A DNA stretch of 64,000 nucleotides from Endotrypanum monterogeii (lineage: Eukaryota; Euglenozoa; Kinetoplastea; Trypanosomatida; Trypanosomatidae), in assembly GCA_000333855.2 (NCBI GenBank), contig CM007315.1:1011636-1075635 (forward strand), read 5' to 3'. The notes beneath the pieces were generated by a model, which did no database searches, had not been told where the DNA came from, and saw nothing but the letters and a program-made list of their open reading frames with translations. Position 1 is the first letter of the stretch. Each line of letters opens with the position of its first letter. This document shows, one piece after another, positions 34,401 to 42,312 of the stretch. The translations under genes and the position numbers were made by a program.

Positions 34401-34886
34401 ACAAAAAGAGGGAATCACTGTCCTTCTCATAAATTTGCAATTTTTTTTCTTTTGCGGTCGCGTTAAGCGTCAGTGAATATAGATGGGCTCACCGCATGCA
34501 CTGCTAAGAGGGGAACCATGCATTAGAGTGTCTGTGCCGACAGCAATCCACCGCCTTTTCCCAGAGATTGTCTCTGTTTGCACGATGGCAGTTGAATCAC
34601 ATGACGCTCCGGGTGGAGAAAGTAAAGAAATGTTCCTTCATCGAAGCAGTTGTCCGACCTCCCCTTCCTCTGGCAGATATGAGCTCAAAAGCGTCACTGT
34701 GAGGGTTTGAGCATCCACCAGCTTCTCGTCACCCTGACAGACTGTGTTTTTTTTTCCTAAAAAAAATTAGGCAGCTCAGAGGACGAGCAAAAAAGCCATT
34801 TGTGGGTCTCTAAAAAAAAAAATAAAACATGTATATATATATTTTTTGTGTGTATTGGGAGGGGGGTGGGGGGGAAGTCGGGATGA

Positions 34887-34900
34887 GGGAGTGCCCTCCC
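34887..34900 (-). other. Short 3'-UTR hairpin after isomerase copy 2
   Basis: The same perfect 5-bp stem and 4-nt loop as at 16740-16753, 13 nt past the stop codon. Confidence 0.4.
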
Positions 34901-34913
34901 GCCCTCAGCGGAC

Positions 34914-35945
34914 TTATTTACGAGCGCGGCTTTTCAGGCGGTCCACATAACCGCCGAGGTGTTTCTGTGCTAATGGTGCGAGGATCATGTCCAGAAAGAT
35001 TTGAAGGTCACGATCCCGCTCCTCTTTCGAGGAAAGCATCTGAAGATATTCGCGGCGTATCATATCACGCACCTCCGAGCGAGCTGGCTGTACCACGCTA
35101 AGAAAGCGCTCCGCTTGCTGATACGCAGCCTCAATGGTCTGCTCCTCGTCGGCGGCCACCTCATCAATCAACCCCAACTTCAGGGCTTCATCGGCCACGG
35201 GAGTCTCCCCCAGCTGCAGCATTCGCTCTGCCTGGCGCGGGCCCAATAGGTAAGCGTATGCTGGTATCATCCACGGCGGTGCCACAAGCCCTAGCTTTGA
35301 CTCGTTGAGACCGATGCGATACAGTCGATTGTTGCTCGTGTTGTCCTTCGGCCCGCGAGCCATGACGCGGTAATCACAGCCTATCGCCATCATGCATCCT
35401 CCCGCAGGAGAGTTGCCCGTGATAGCTGCGATGATCGGCTTCGGGAAGGAGTTGAAGATCAGCCACATCTGCTGGAAGCTCTGCCAGAAGGAGGCAATGC
35501 GCTCGGGTTTGGGGTTGTACACCTCCGCAAAATCGAACCCGGCACAAAATACTTTTGGAAAGGCCGAGGATATGATCACAGCCTTTGTCTCCTCGTTGCT
35601 GCCGAGCCACAGCATCCACTGATTTAGCTCCTGGAAAAATTCGAGGCTCAGCGAGTTCACTGGGGCACGAGCCAGTTGCACGTTCGTTATGCCCCTGTCA
35701 TTCGTGTTGATCTTCACAAACTTCGGCACCTCCGTCGGCTTCTTTGGCGCCTCGAACTCACGCTCCGCGTCACCACGAGAGACATTCGTCGCCTCCACGC
35801 GGCCCTGCTGCGGCGCTCGCATCTCCGGCGGCACGCCAGGCGGCACCTGCGACTGGAAGCGGTACTGCGGGACCTGCAGCAGCGCCGACGTCACACCGAG
35901 GGTGCCGGCGCAGCGGCTGAAGGAGTGGGTAATTACACGGCGCAT
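34914..35945 (-). CDS. 3,2-trans-enoyl-CoA isomerase-like, mitochondrial (copy 2, diverged)
   Basis: A 343-aa paralogue of 16767-17816. The presequence (residues 1-33) is identical and the linker is six residues shorter. Catalytic GLNES and the PAGGC loop are kept, so the crotonase chemistry is probably intact. Differences are clustered. The first oxyanion/acyl-CoA loop is FCAGFDFA instead of FSAGLDLA; the residues after the second GG become C-M-M-A-I-G; the segment near the acyl pocket changes from W-T-M-P to W-M-I-P; and about 45 residues before the common C-terminal tail are largely different (I-L-A-P-L in place of V-Q-S-P-E, for example). Between these blocks the DNA is nearly identical. 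Copy 1 matches the animal ECI loop better, so copy 2 may have shifted substrate chain length or type. The start is chosen at the ATG at 35945 by the presequence; the frame is open to 36380 upstream. Confidence 0.92.
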   Translation of the reverse strand: MRRVITHSFSRCAGTLGVTSALLQVPQYRFQSQVPPGVPPEMRAPQQGRVEATNVSRGDAEREFEAPKKPTEVPKFVKINTNDRGITNVQLARAPVNSLSLEFFQELNQWMLWLGSNEETKAVIISSAFPKVFCAGFDFAEVYNPKPERIASFWQSFQQMWLIFNSFPKPIIAAITGNSPAGGCMMAIGCDYRVMARGPKDNTSNNRLYRIGLNESKLGLVAPPWMIPAYAYLLGPRQAERMLQLGETPVADEALKLGLIDEVAADEEQTIEAAYQQAERFLSVVQPARSEVRDMIRREYLQMLSSKEERDRDLQIFLDMILAPLAQKHLGGYVDRLKSRARK

Positions 35946-36622
35946 GACTGCAGAGCGGGTGCGACAGCAAGAGAGATGAGGAAGGGGGCGGGAGGTGAGA
36001 TCTGACACAGACACGGGTGATTGGCCAGCTGTTTCTTGCCAGACGCACAAGCCCAGCAGCGCCATGTACATGGGAGGAGACACACATGTGCACCGCAGGG
36101 GAATACGGTGCGCACGCGCCGAAAAGCACAAGAGGGAAACAACGAGAGAAAAAGGGGAAGAGAGAGAGAAAGATGTGGAGAGGGGGTGGGGGCGCAGTGT
36201 GTATGACTCAGCGAGTGAGCGAGGGACGCGCGAATAGAGCGCGTAGACGCAGATAGAAACGTACACTTCTTTATCAGTAGGTGTAGAGAGCGACGTTTTC
36301 TGAAAGCGCGGAGCGTGGAGGCAGTTGGCCCTCGCCGGTGCCCTCGTTGGCGACGCACCTGACCGCGAGCCCTCGCACACAGTCGCACAGTTGGGTGCCT
36401 AAATGGGGGAAGAAAGATGATGATTTTACTGCAGCTTGTATGGAAGACACAAACAAAACAAAAAAATCTAAATCACGGAAATTAAAAAAAAAACGTTTTC
36501 GATTTCTCCAGAGCAGAGGGAAAAAAAGAAAGGAAAAGAGTGTGAAAACAGCGCACTTTTTTTTCTTTCTTTTCGAATATACATATACACACACTCACAC
36601 AGACACATAAACAGTGAGTGAG

Positions 36623-36656
<34 letters not shown>

Positions 36657-36818
36657 CTTTGGGTGTGCATATGTACAGAAAGACTCTGTATAGTGAATAG
36701 GCAGTATTTCAGAGCTGTGGAGTGTGCGCAACTGTACCCCTGAGCAGTCGCTCGCAATACCACCCAGGAGGTGAACGCGGAGGGCTTCATTAACTAGCGC
36801 CCCCCCAAAAAAAAAAAA

Positions 36819-37290
36819 TCCATGTCTATGGTATGGTTTTTTTTTTTCAGTAGTAGATACAAGGTATGCTAGATTCAATCCAGTGATGCGTGCAGGACAA
36901 ACGTTTTGAATATAGTCAACGTAATGTACCATGACAGATCGTTCTGGTTGCCAATTGATCCAGGGAAATATACCACTGTTTCATTCAGTATACGCTGGTA
37001 TCTCTACTTCTGTTTGTTTGTGTCTGTGTGTTGGGGAGGGGGGGGGCTAGGCTCTCACCGACCTTATAAAGCCGCTCGTGAGCCTGCTGCTTGAGAAGAC
37101 TTTTCTTGCCATAGTCACCGAGTGGGTTACTGGATACCTCACCATACCTCCTTTGGGTATGGCCTTGCTGCAGTGTACTCATGTAGGAGAAACCGAGCCA
37201 CGAAAATGAGTGAGCATCGATATGACGTACGCGTGCCCATGCAAGGAAAAGAAAAAAAAATGGATGAAGTGTTGAAACGAGACAACTTAT
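36819..37290 (+). repeat. Repeat unit copy A (472 bp, left of gap)
   Basis: Identical, with a constant offset of 775 bp, to 37594-38065. It ends exactly at the N block. It has no coding potential or recognised element identity. Confidence 0.95.
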
Positions 37291-37300
37291 NNNNNNNNNN
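37291..37300. other. Assembly gap (10 N)
   Basis: Ten N bases, probably an arbitrary gap size. The sequences on both sides are exact reverse complements of each other, starting at the first base beyond the gap. Confidence 1.
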
Positions 37301-37544
37301 ATAAGTTGTCTCGTTTCAACACTTCATCCATTTTTTTTTCTTTTCCTTGCATGGGCACGCGTACGTCATATCGATGCTCACTCATTTTCGTGGCTCGGTT
37401 TCTCCTACATGAGTACACTGCAGCAAGGCCATACCCAAAGGAGGTATGGTGAGGTATCCAGTAACCCACTCGGTGACTATGGCAAGAAAAGTCTTCTCAA
37501 GCAGCAGGCTCACGAGCGGCTTTATAAGGTCGGTGAGAGCCTAG
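37301..37544 (-). repeat. Repeat unit copy B (inverted, right of gap)
   Basis: Reverse complement of 37047-37290 (end of copy A) and of 37822-38065 (end of copy C), 244 bp without a visible mismatch. Beyond 37544 it runs into a C-rich stretch that does not match copy A. Confidence 0.95.
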
Positions 37545-37593
37545 CCCCCCCCCCCCCCCAACCCCCCACCACAAACAACAAAAAAAAAAAAAA

Positions 37594-38065
37594 TCCATGT
37601 CTATGGTATGGTTTTTTTTTTTCAGTAGTAGATACAAGGTATGCTAGATTCAATCCAGTGATGCGTGCAGGACAAACGTTTTGAATATAGTCAACGTAAT
37701 GTACCATGACAGATCGTTCTGGTTGCCAATTGATCCAGGGAAATATACCACTGTTTCATTCAGTATACGCTGGTATCTCTACTTCTGTTTGTTTGTGTCT
37801 GTGTGTTGGGGAGGGGGGGGGCTAGGCTCTCACCGACCTTATAAAGCCGCTCGTGAGCCTGCTGCTTGAGAAGACTTTTCTTGCCATAGTCACCGAGTGG
37901 GTTACTGGATACCTCACCATACCTCCTTTGGGTATGGCCTTGCTGCAGTGTACTCATGTAGGAGAAACCGAGCCACGAAAATGAGTGAGCATCGATATGA
38001 CGTACGCGTGCCCATGCAAGGAAAAGAAAAAAAAATGGATGAAGTGTTGAAACGAGACAACTTAT
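37594..38065 (+). repeat. Repeat unit copy C (472 bp)
   Basis: A direct copy of 36819-37290. It continues directly into the TA array at 38066-38170, which is where copy A stops at the N block. Confidence 0.95.
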
Positions 38066-38170
38066 ATATTGGTATATTTATATTATAAATATATATATAT
38101 ATCATATATATATGTGTATAACATATATATATTATATATATGATATATATATATATATATGATATATGTG
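38066..38170. repeat. TA-rich low-complexity array
   Basis: About 105 bp of almost pure A/T with TATA and short palindromes. It is the likely cause of the assembly break just upstream. Confidence 0.8.
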
Positions 38171-38405
38171 TGTATACATCAACACAGCAGGCTAAGAAGG
38201 AGAAAAAGAAACGAAGACAGAACAACCACAGACAAAAAAAAAACCTAAAGGATCTCTCTCAAAAAAAAAAAAGAAAGAGATAGAGAGAGAGAGGCTCACC
38301 CTTGGTGAGTCAACAACGTTTCCCATCAACGTAGGGGAGACCAACACGATGGGGCGCATATATTTCGCAGTCTACATTCAGACGAATAGCGATCTTTAAT
38401 GCAGC

Positions 38406-39296
38406 TCAGGACTTCGGGGTTGAGTGGATGGTAGATGTCGATGGGGATGCCACAGAGGTCTTGTCTTGCGGCCCCTCGGCCTCGCTCCCTTCCAAATACT
38501 GTGCACAGCCATAGATCACATCAGAGCGGCGACGGCGGAACAGGGGTCGGTACTCGTGCTCCACCTCCTTGATGTAACCCTTTACCTCTCGCAGTCGCTG
38601 CGTCTCTGCGTCTGCCTCGCTGGAGTCCCGGTGCGATGTAATGCGACCCTCTGGAGCGGCCATGTGAAGCTCATTTGTGAGCCCTGTAATGCACGAGGAT
38701 GGATACGCATTGAGATAACGATCGGAAAAAATGAAAAAGTCTCCCTTATTTAACACCCGGCGACGATGATGCTTCGCGCTAGATTCCCCAACACCAGGCG
38801 ACGAGGAGGGATTTGAGAAGTAGTCTTGGGTGTTCGCACTGTCCTCTGACGGACTCGCGTCCGTTTCCCAGTCAGGCGTACCCTGCGGAGCTTGTGCTTC
38901 GCGTGTGCGGCGGTGCGCCGATTCTCGCTCCGCTGCAGCCTCGAAGCGCTCCTTCACTCTTGTCATGAGAAGCGGAGTGCTTGCAGGGGTGACCATCTCG
39001 AAAATAGTAGTCGCCTCGCTCAGCGACATGGTCTCTTCATCGATAACAGCAATACCTATCACAGGACCATCGTATCTTTTTTCGAAGACAGACGGCAACG
39101 CCTCGGGGTACGGCGTGGCTCTAGCAGTAGAGTGTGCGCCTCTATCCAGTGCATTTGAACTCTCTTCTGCAACATGATGACCCGATCTTCGGTGGTTTTC
39201 CCGATGTGAGTTGGGCGCATTGTGACGTCGATTTGTGTCCGACGACCCGGAGCCGGACGACGTCTGTAAAAAAAATGACCGAAAGGCGGAACTCAT
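38406..39296 (-). CDS. Hypothetical protein, 296 aa
   Basis: The frame is open up to a GTG at 39329; the first ATG is at 39296 (MSSAFR), so I use that. Residues 1-60 are Ser/His/Arg-rich and likely disordered. A more ordered segment near 65-125 includes V-I-G-I-A-V-I-D-E-E-T and a charged helix. A second lies near 185-285, with G-D-F-F-I-F-S-D-R-Y, a Leu/Glu-rich helix and an Arg cluster. No known motif, membrane segment or signal peptide was found. The family is not recognised, though the two ordered blocks suggest a conserved protein rather than chance. Acceptor candidate: AG at 39336-39337 behind a repeated CCCCCT tract, giving a UTR of about 40 nt. Confidence 0.75.
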   Translation of the reverse strand: MSSAFRSFFLQTSSGSGSSDTNRRHNAPNSHRENHRRSGHHVAEESSNALDRGAHSTARATPYPEALPSVFEKRYDGPVIGIAVIDEETMSLSEATTIFEMVTPASTPLLMTRVKERFEAAAERESAHRRTREAQAPQGTPDWETDASPSEDSANTQDYFSNPSSSPGVGESSAKHHRRRVLNKGDFFIFSDRYLNAYPSSCITGLTNELHMAAPEGRITSHRDSSEADAETQRLREVKGYIKEVEHEYRPLFRRRRSDVIYGCAQYLEGSEAEGPQDKTSVASPSTSTIHSTPKS

Positions 39297-39335
39297 TGGA
39301 CCTAGCTTGAGTGCAGTGGTGTAGACCACTCACAC

Positions 39336-39337
39336 CT
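39336..39337 (-). promoter_or_regulatory. Putative spliced-leader acceptor for the 296-aa gene
   Basis: The minus-strand (CCCCCT) tract is followed by CACTCAG, the first AG after the tract, 40 nt before the ATG at 39296. Inferred. Confidence 0.4.
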
Positions 39338-39360
39338 GAGTGGATATGAGGGAGGGGGAG

Positions 39361-39393
39361 AGCGAGGGGGAGGGGGAGGGGGAGGGGGAGGGC
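39361..39393 (-). repeat. (GGGGGA) array, pyrimidine tract on the coding strand
   Basis: About five near-perfect GGGGGA units on the plus strand. On the transcribed sense it is an uninterrupted C/T tract placed where a splicing polypyrimidine tract is expected, so it may be a repeat that serves as the tract. Its G-run strand could also form a quadruplex. Confidence 0.75.
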
Positions 39394-40510
39394 GTCGTGA
39401 ATCTAGTGAGAGACCCGCTCCCTTTTTGAAAATGACTATTCCGTTGTCGTCGTCGTCGTCGTCGTTTTTTTTTTCCGGAATGAAAGCTCAGGCTCTATCA
39501 AGGGGGTTCACAGGATGAAGTATGAGAGGGGTGGAGCGGCAGAAACACGGAGACAGAGAGAGAGAGAGAGTGTGTGTGAGTATTTATTCGGCTTCTTTTC
39601 ATCGCTTCTGCTTGGCGGTCCGCTTCCAGAGGAAGGAGGGAAAAAAAGGAAAAAAAAACGGTCGGGATAAAACAGAGGACGGGCAAGACAGCAATGTCAC
39701 TGCTAACAATCAAGTAGGTATATGGAAAGGAACGTGGCCTATATACACCCTTCCATATACACGATGCGCGGAGCCCCAATCCCCGCAAATCTCGAGTACG
39801 CGAGTCCATTGGAAGTGCTGCATCGGATGTGTAGCCGTGTACTCAATGGTACAATACATACCACGAAATCGAGGGATGAAGTAAACAAGGGTTATTTTTA
39901 TCGTAGTGAAGTCGCAACGTCGGGTAGAAGGTGGTGGTGCCCCTGCATCCTCCATCATGGCCGGAGACACATGAGGACATGAAACTCTGCGGAGGGGGGG
40001 GGCATCTACACCGAGCACAGACCTCAGTCATGATAACACAAAAAAAAAAAATGAGCAAAGACGATAAAGGCGGTAGTCTCCTGAAAAGAGAAAAAAGAAG
40101 AGCAAAGGATCTCCGTGTCGCACGTTTCTCCTAGAACCCAGGTAGATATCCCAGCACCAATCACATACGAAACTCGGACTTCGCCGGCGTGTCAATATAT
40201 ATATATATATAGATATATATATACTTATATATAAATATACATGTAGACAGACTCACAGAAGAAGAGATAAAATCGGTGTCGATAAACTTGTCTTTCCTTG
40301 GGTTTTTCTACCCGTACTCCTCCTCTTCCTCCCTCCCCGCCTCCCCCTCATCCATCAATCTTCATCGGAAATTTGTTTTGGGTGGCATCGAATTTGTCAC
40401 GGCTACTGCCGTCTCTACGCCCAGGTAAAAGAAAAAGGTACACAGTAGCAGTGCGAGTAGGCGCACAGTTGGGCCGTGCGGGATAAAAGATGGAGCTCCA
40501 TCTGCCACTC

Positions 40511-41605
40511 TCATTCCGGCAGGAAGCAGGCAAGGGACTCCGCCACGTAATCCGGCAAGAGCTCCGCCCTGCCTTGCTTCTTCGCCTCCTCCATCTCCGC
40601 CTCTCCCTCGATACCGGTCAGCACGAGCATGCTCTGGCACCCGGCTGCATTACCAAAGGCAATATCTGTGCTCAAGCGATCCCCAATCATGATGCACGCC
40701 TCTCGCGGACATGTGATTCCCTCAGCCTCGAAGAGGAGCTTTGCCATGTCCTCGTGGGGCTTCCCACACACGGCATCTGGTCGTCTGCCGGCAGCCGTGC
40801 ACAGCGCACTCACCATAGATCCAGCACCAGGCGCCATCGCTCCATCGCGACCGAGAGGAATTTGCGGATCCTCGTTTGTGGCGATGAAAATCGTTGGCGC
40901 GTAGGGGCCGTCCCTGAGGCCCGTCGGCGGACCCTGTAGAATGAGTGAGCCGTAGGCCATCTTGAGAATATTAAAATGTTTGTCGAGTCCGATAACAACG
41001 GCTACCGCATTTAACTCAAACAGCGAGATGTTCTCGGCATTGGGGGTACCAGCCTGCACCATTCGGCATGTGTTGCCATTACACACGACAAGGCGCTTTT
41101 GGGGTGGGGGCAGGCACGGCACGCGCCACGCATCGCTCAGAACTTCGACGTTATATCCACCCGCGCGCTCCGCATCATGCAGTTCCACACCATATGTGAT
41201 GAACCCGGGAGCAAGCACCCGCTGCAGCTCGTCATGCAGTCCTTGCTCGCCAATTACGAACACATTTCCGTGAACCAGCAGTTCTTCGTCGGGAGTTTCC
41301 TTTTTTCCAATGAGCTGTCGTAGGCGAAGCGCCGCCGCGTAGGCGCTGTTGTAGCATTCCTTCTCAGTCACGCCCTCGATTCCTTTTTTCTTGAAGCTCT
41401 GCAGCAGTCCCTCGCGCGAAAGCGAGGCATTGTTGCTGAGAAAGCGGATACTCTTACCTTGGTCGCGCAGGTACCGGAGCGTCTCTGGCACACGGCTAAT
41501 CACGTGCTCGCCGCACCAAACCACGCCGTCAATATCGAGCAGTATGTACTGCAGCGGCGAGGCCACCAGCTGCGCCGCAAGGGACTGAGTGATTCGACGG
41601 GGCAT
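40511..41605 (-). CDS. HAD-family phosphatase, p-nitrophenylphosphatase/phosphoglycolate phosphatase type
   Basis: A 364-aa HAD hydrolase with a C2-type cap insertion. Motif I is D-I-D-G-V with the nucleophile D24 and acid/base D26; motif II is S57-N-N; motif III is the Lys in C-G-K-P-H-E; motif IV is G-D-R-L-S-T-D near residue 320. This set and the length match the eukaryotic PGP/NagD-like group annotated in kinetoplastids as 4-nitrophenylphosphatase. The likely role is removal of phosphoglycolate or another small phosphorylated metabolite; the true substrate is not readable from sequence. It is longer than human PGP, with extra residues in the cap (about 115-215). The start is the first ATG. 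No targeting signal is obvious. Acceptor candidate: TAG at 41676-41677 after a C/T-rich tract, UTR about 71 nt. Confidence 0.9.
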   Translation of the reverse strand: MPRRITQSLAAQLVASPLQYILLDIDGVVWCGEHVISRVPETLRYLRDQGKSIRFLSNNASLSREGLLQSFKKKGIEGVTEKECYNSAYAAALRLRQLIGKKETPDEELLVHGNVFVIGEQGLHDELQRVLAPGFITYGVELHDAERAGGYNVEVLSDAWRVPCLPPPQKRLVVCNGNTCRMVQAGTPNAENISLFELNAVAVVIGLDKHFNILKMAYGSLILQGPPTGLRDGPYAPTIFIATNEDPQIPLGRDGAMAPGAGSMVSALCTAAGRRPDAVCGKPHEDMAKLLFEAEGITCPREACIMIGDRLSTDIAFGNAAGCQSMLVLTGIEGEAEMEEAKKQGRAELLPDYVAESLACFLPE

Positions 41606-41918
41606 CGCTACGGGGGATGAGTTGGTGGGGGAAGGCTAGGTGCACTCGTCGCTTCTGTCAGAGGGTTGAGTAGCACTAGTATTATACGTAAAGAAAAAGT
41701 GAGGAGGAGATGCATTGGGATAGTGCAACATGGTTTCTTGGCGAACAGCTGGGGATCAATGTGTAACCCCCTCACCCATTCGCGGTGATTGCCACGGGAG
41801 GAGGCGGGGGAGTTGGACCCCATGAATTTAAGGGCTGCTGACACGACGAAAAAAAGTAGCAACGTACATGCTGGAGGAGAAACAAACATGTATGCATATA
41901 TAAATACATATGTATCTA

Positions 41919-41919
<1 letters not shown>

Positions 41920-41961
<42 letters not shown>
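41920..41961. repeat. TA dinucleotide array (about 42 bp)
   Basis: One of the longest pure TA tracts in the window, in the spacer upstream of the phosphatase gene. Confidence 0.9.
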
Positions 41962-41964
<3 letters not shown>

Positions 41965-42203
41965 AGTGTGTATGTACGCGTTTCATTTGTGAACGAGTGT
42001 CATAGCAGCGCTTCAGATATCTACAGGAGGACGCGTTCGTGGAGGGAAAAGAAGCCAGTGAATTGAAAGAACACTCTCAAGGCGCGGCGGAATGTTCACT
42101 GCTTTCGGTGCTCCACGATATGATCTATCGGCCGACGGCTATCGAGTTCGCTGAAATCGAAGACATCCGCGTCATTACTAGACCATCATGTCTTTCTGAG
42201 AAC

Positions 42204-42204
<1 letters not shown>

Positions 42205-42236
<32 letters not shown>

Positions 42237-42271
42237 CTCCCCACCACCACCACCGCCCACACTGTTTGACC

Positions 42272-42312
<41 letters not shown>
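42205..42312. repeat. TTA array and TAA array in inverted arrangement
   Basis: About ten TTA units (42205-42236) and about thirteen TAA units (42272-42312) are separated by 35 bp of Pro-codon-like CCA repeats and unique sequence. Being complementary, the two arrays can fold into a long A-T hairpin in RNA or a cruciform in DNA. Confidence 0.85.

Larger units (their letters stand above)
28594..34913. other. Very long spacer (6.3 kb), no gene recognised
   Basis: This is the longest gene-free stretch in the window. It should include the 3' UTR of isomerase copy 2 and the 5' UTR of the methyltransferase, but is much longer than needed for both. Contents: TA arrays at 28896-28910, 29606-29630, 31410-31441 and 32662-32692; TG at 30419-30440; GA at 30734-30752; an (ACGTAG) hexamer run at 33252-33275; many A/T/C homopolymers including C-rich 34049-34064. 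The parts 30280-31130, 31250-31400, 31440-32060 and 34480-34730 are higher-complexity sequence with no frame above about 160 codons and no homology I can recognise. They could be decayed genes or retroposon remnants. Confidence 0.55.
34877..36392 (-). repeat. Dispersed direct repeat, isomerase copy 2
   Basis: A 1516-bp block, the counterpart of 16730-18263. Both ends break sharply against unique sequence. No target-site duplication or mobile-element terminus is obvious at either edge, which argues for ectopic duplication or gene conversion rather than transposition. Confidence 0.95.
35946..38405. other. Spacer with isomerase 5' flank, fold-back repeats and an assembly gap
   Basis: 35946-36392 is the duplicated isomerase 5' flank. 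36393-36818 is unique and holds A runs and a TA array at 36626-36654. 36819-38065 contains repeat copies A, B and C and ten N (separate entries). 38066-38170 is a TA-dominated array, followed by A runs and a GA tract near 38280-38294. Short frames that run into the N block are artefacts. No gene is seen. Confidence 0.7.
39297..40510. other. Intergenic spacer
   Basis: No gene seen. It contains the purine hexamer array at 39361-39393, a (GTC) run at 39445-39463, GA/TG at 39555-39577, A runs at 39638-39645 and 40039-40050, and TA-rich 40194-40240. It holds the 3' UTR of the phosphatase gene. Confidence 0.6.

Noticed and set aside
16730..36392. Isomerase duplication as a mobile-element insertion
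   Set aside because: No target-site duplication, terminal repeat, poly-A tail at a consistent end, or transposase/reverse transcriptase sequence at the block borders.
37122..37469. Short frames running into the N block from both sides
   Set aside because: They are mirror images of each other created by the fold-back sequence and end in undefined bases.
41608..41889. 93-codon minus-strand frame with a hydrophobic N-terminus ending next to the phosphatase ATG
   Set aside because: The best spliced-leader acceptor (41676-41677) falls inside it, so the mature message would not contain its start. It is treated as 5' flank.
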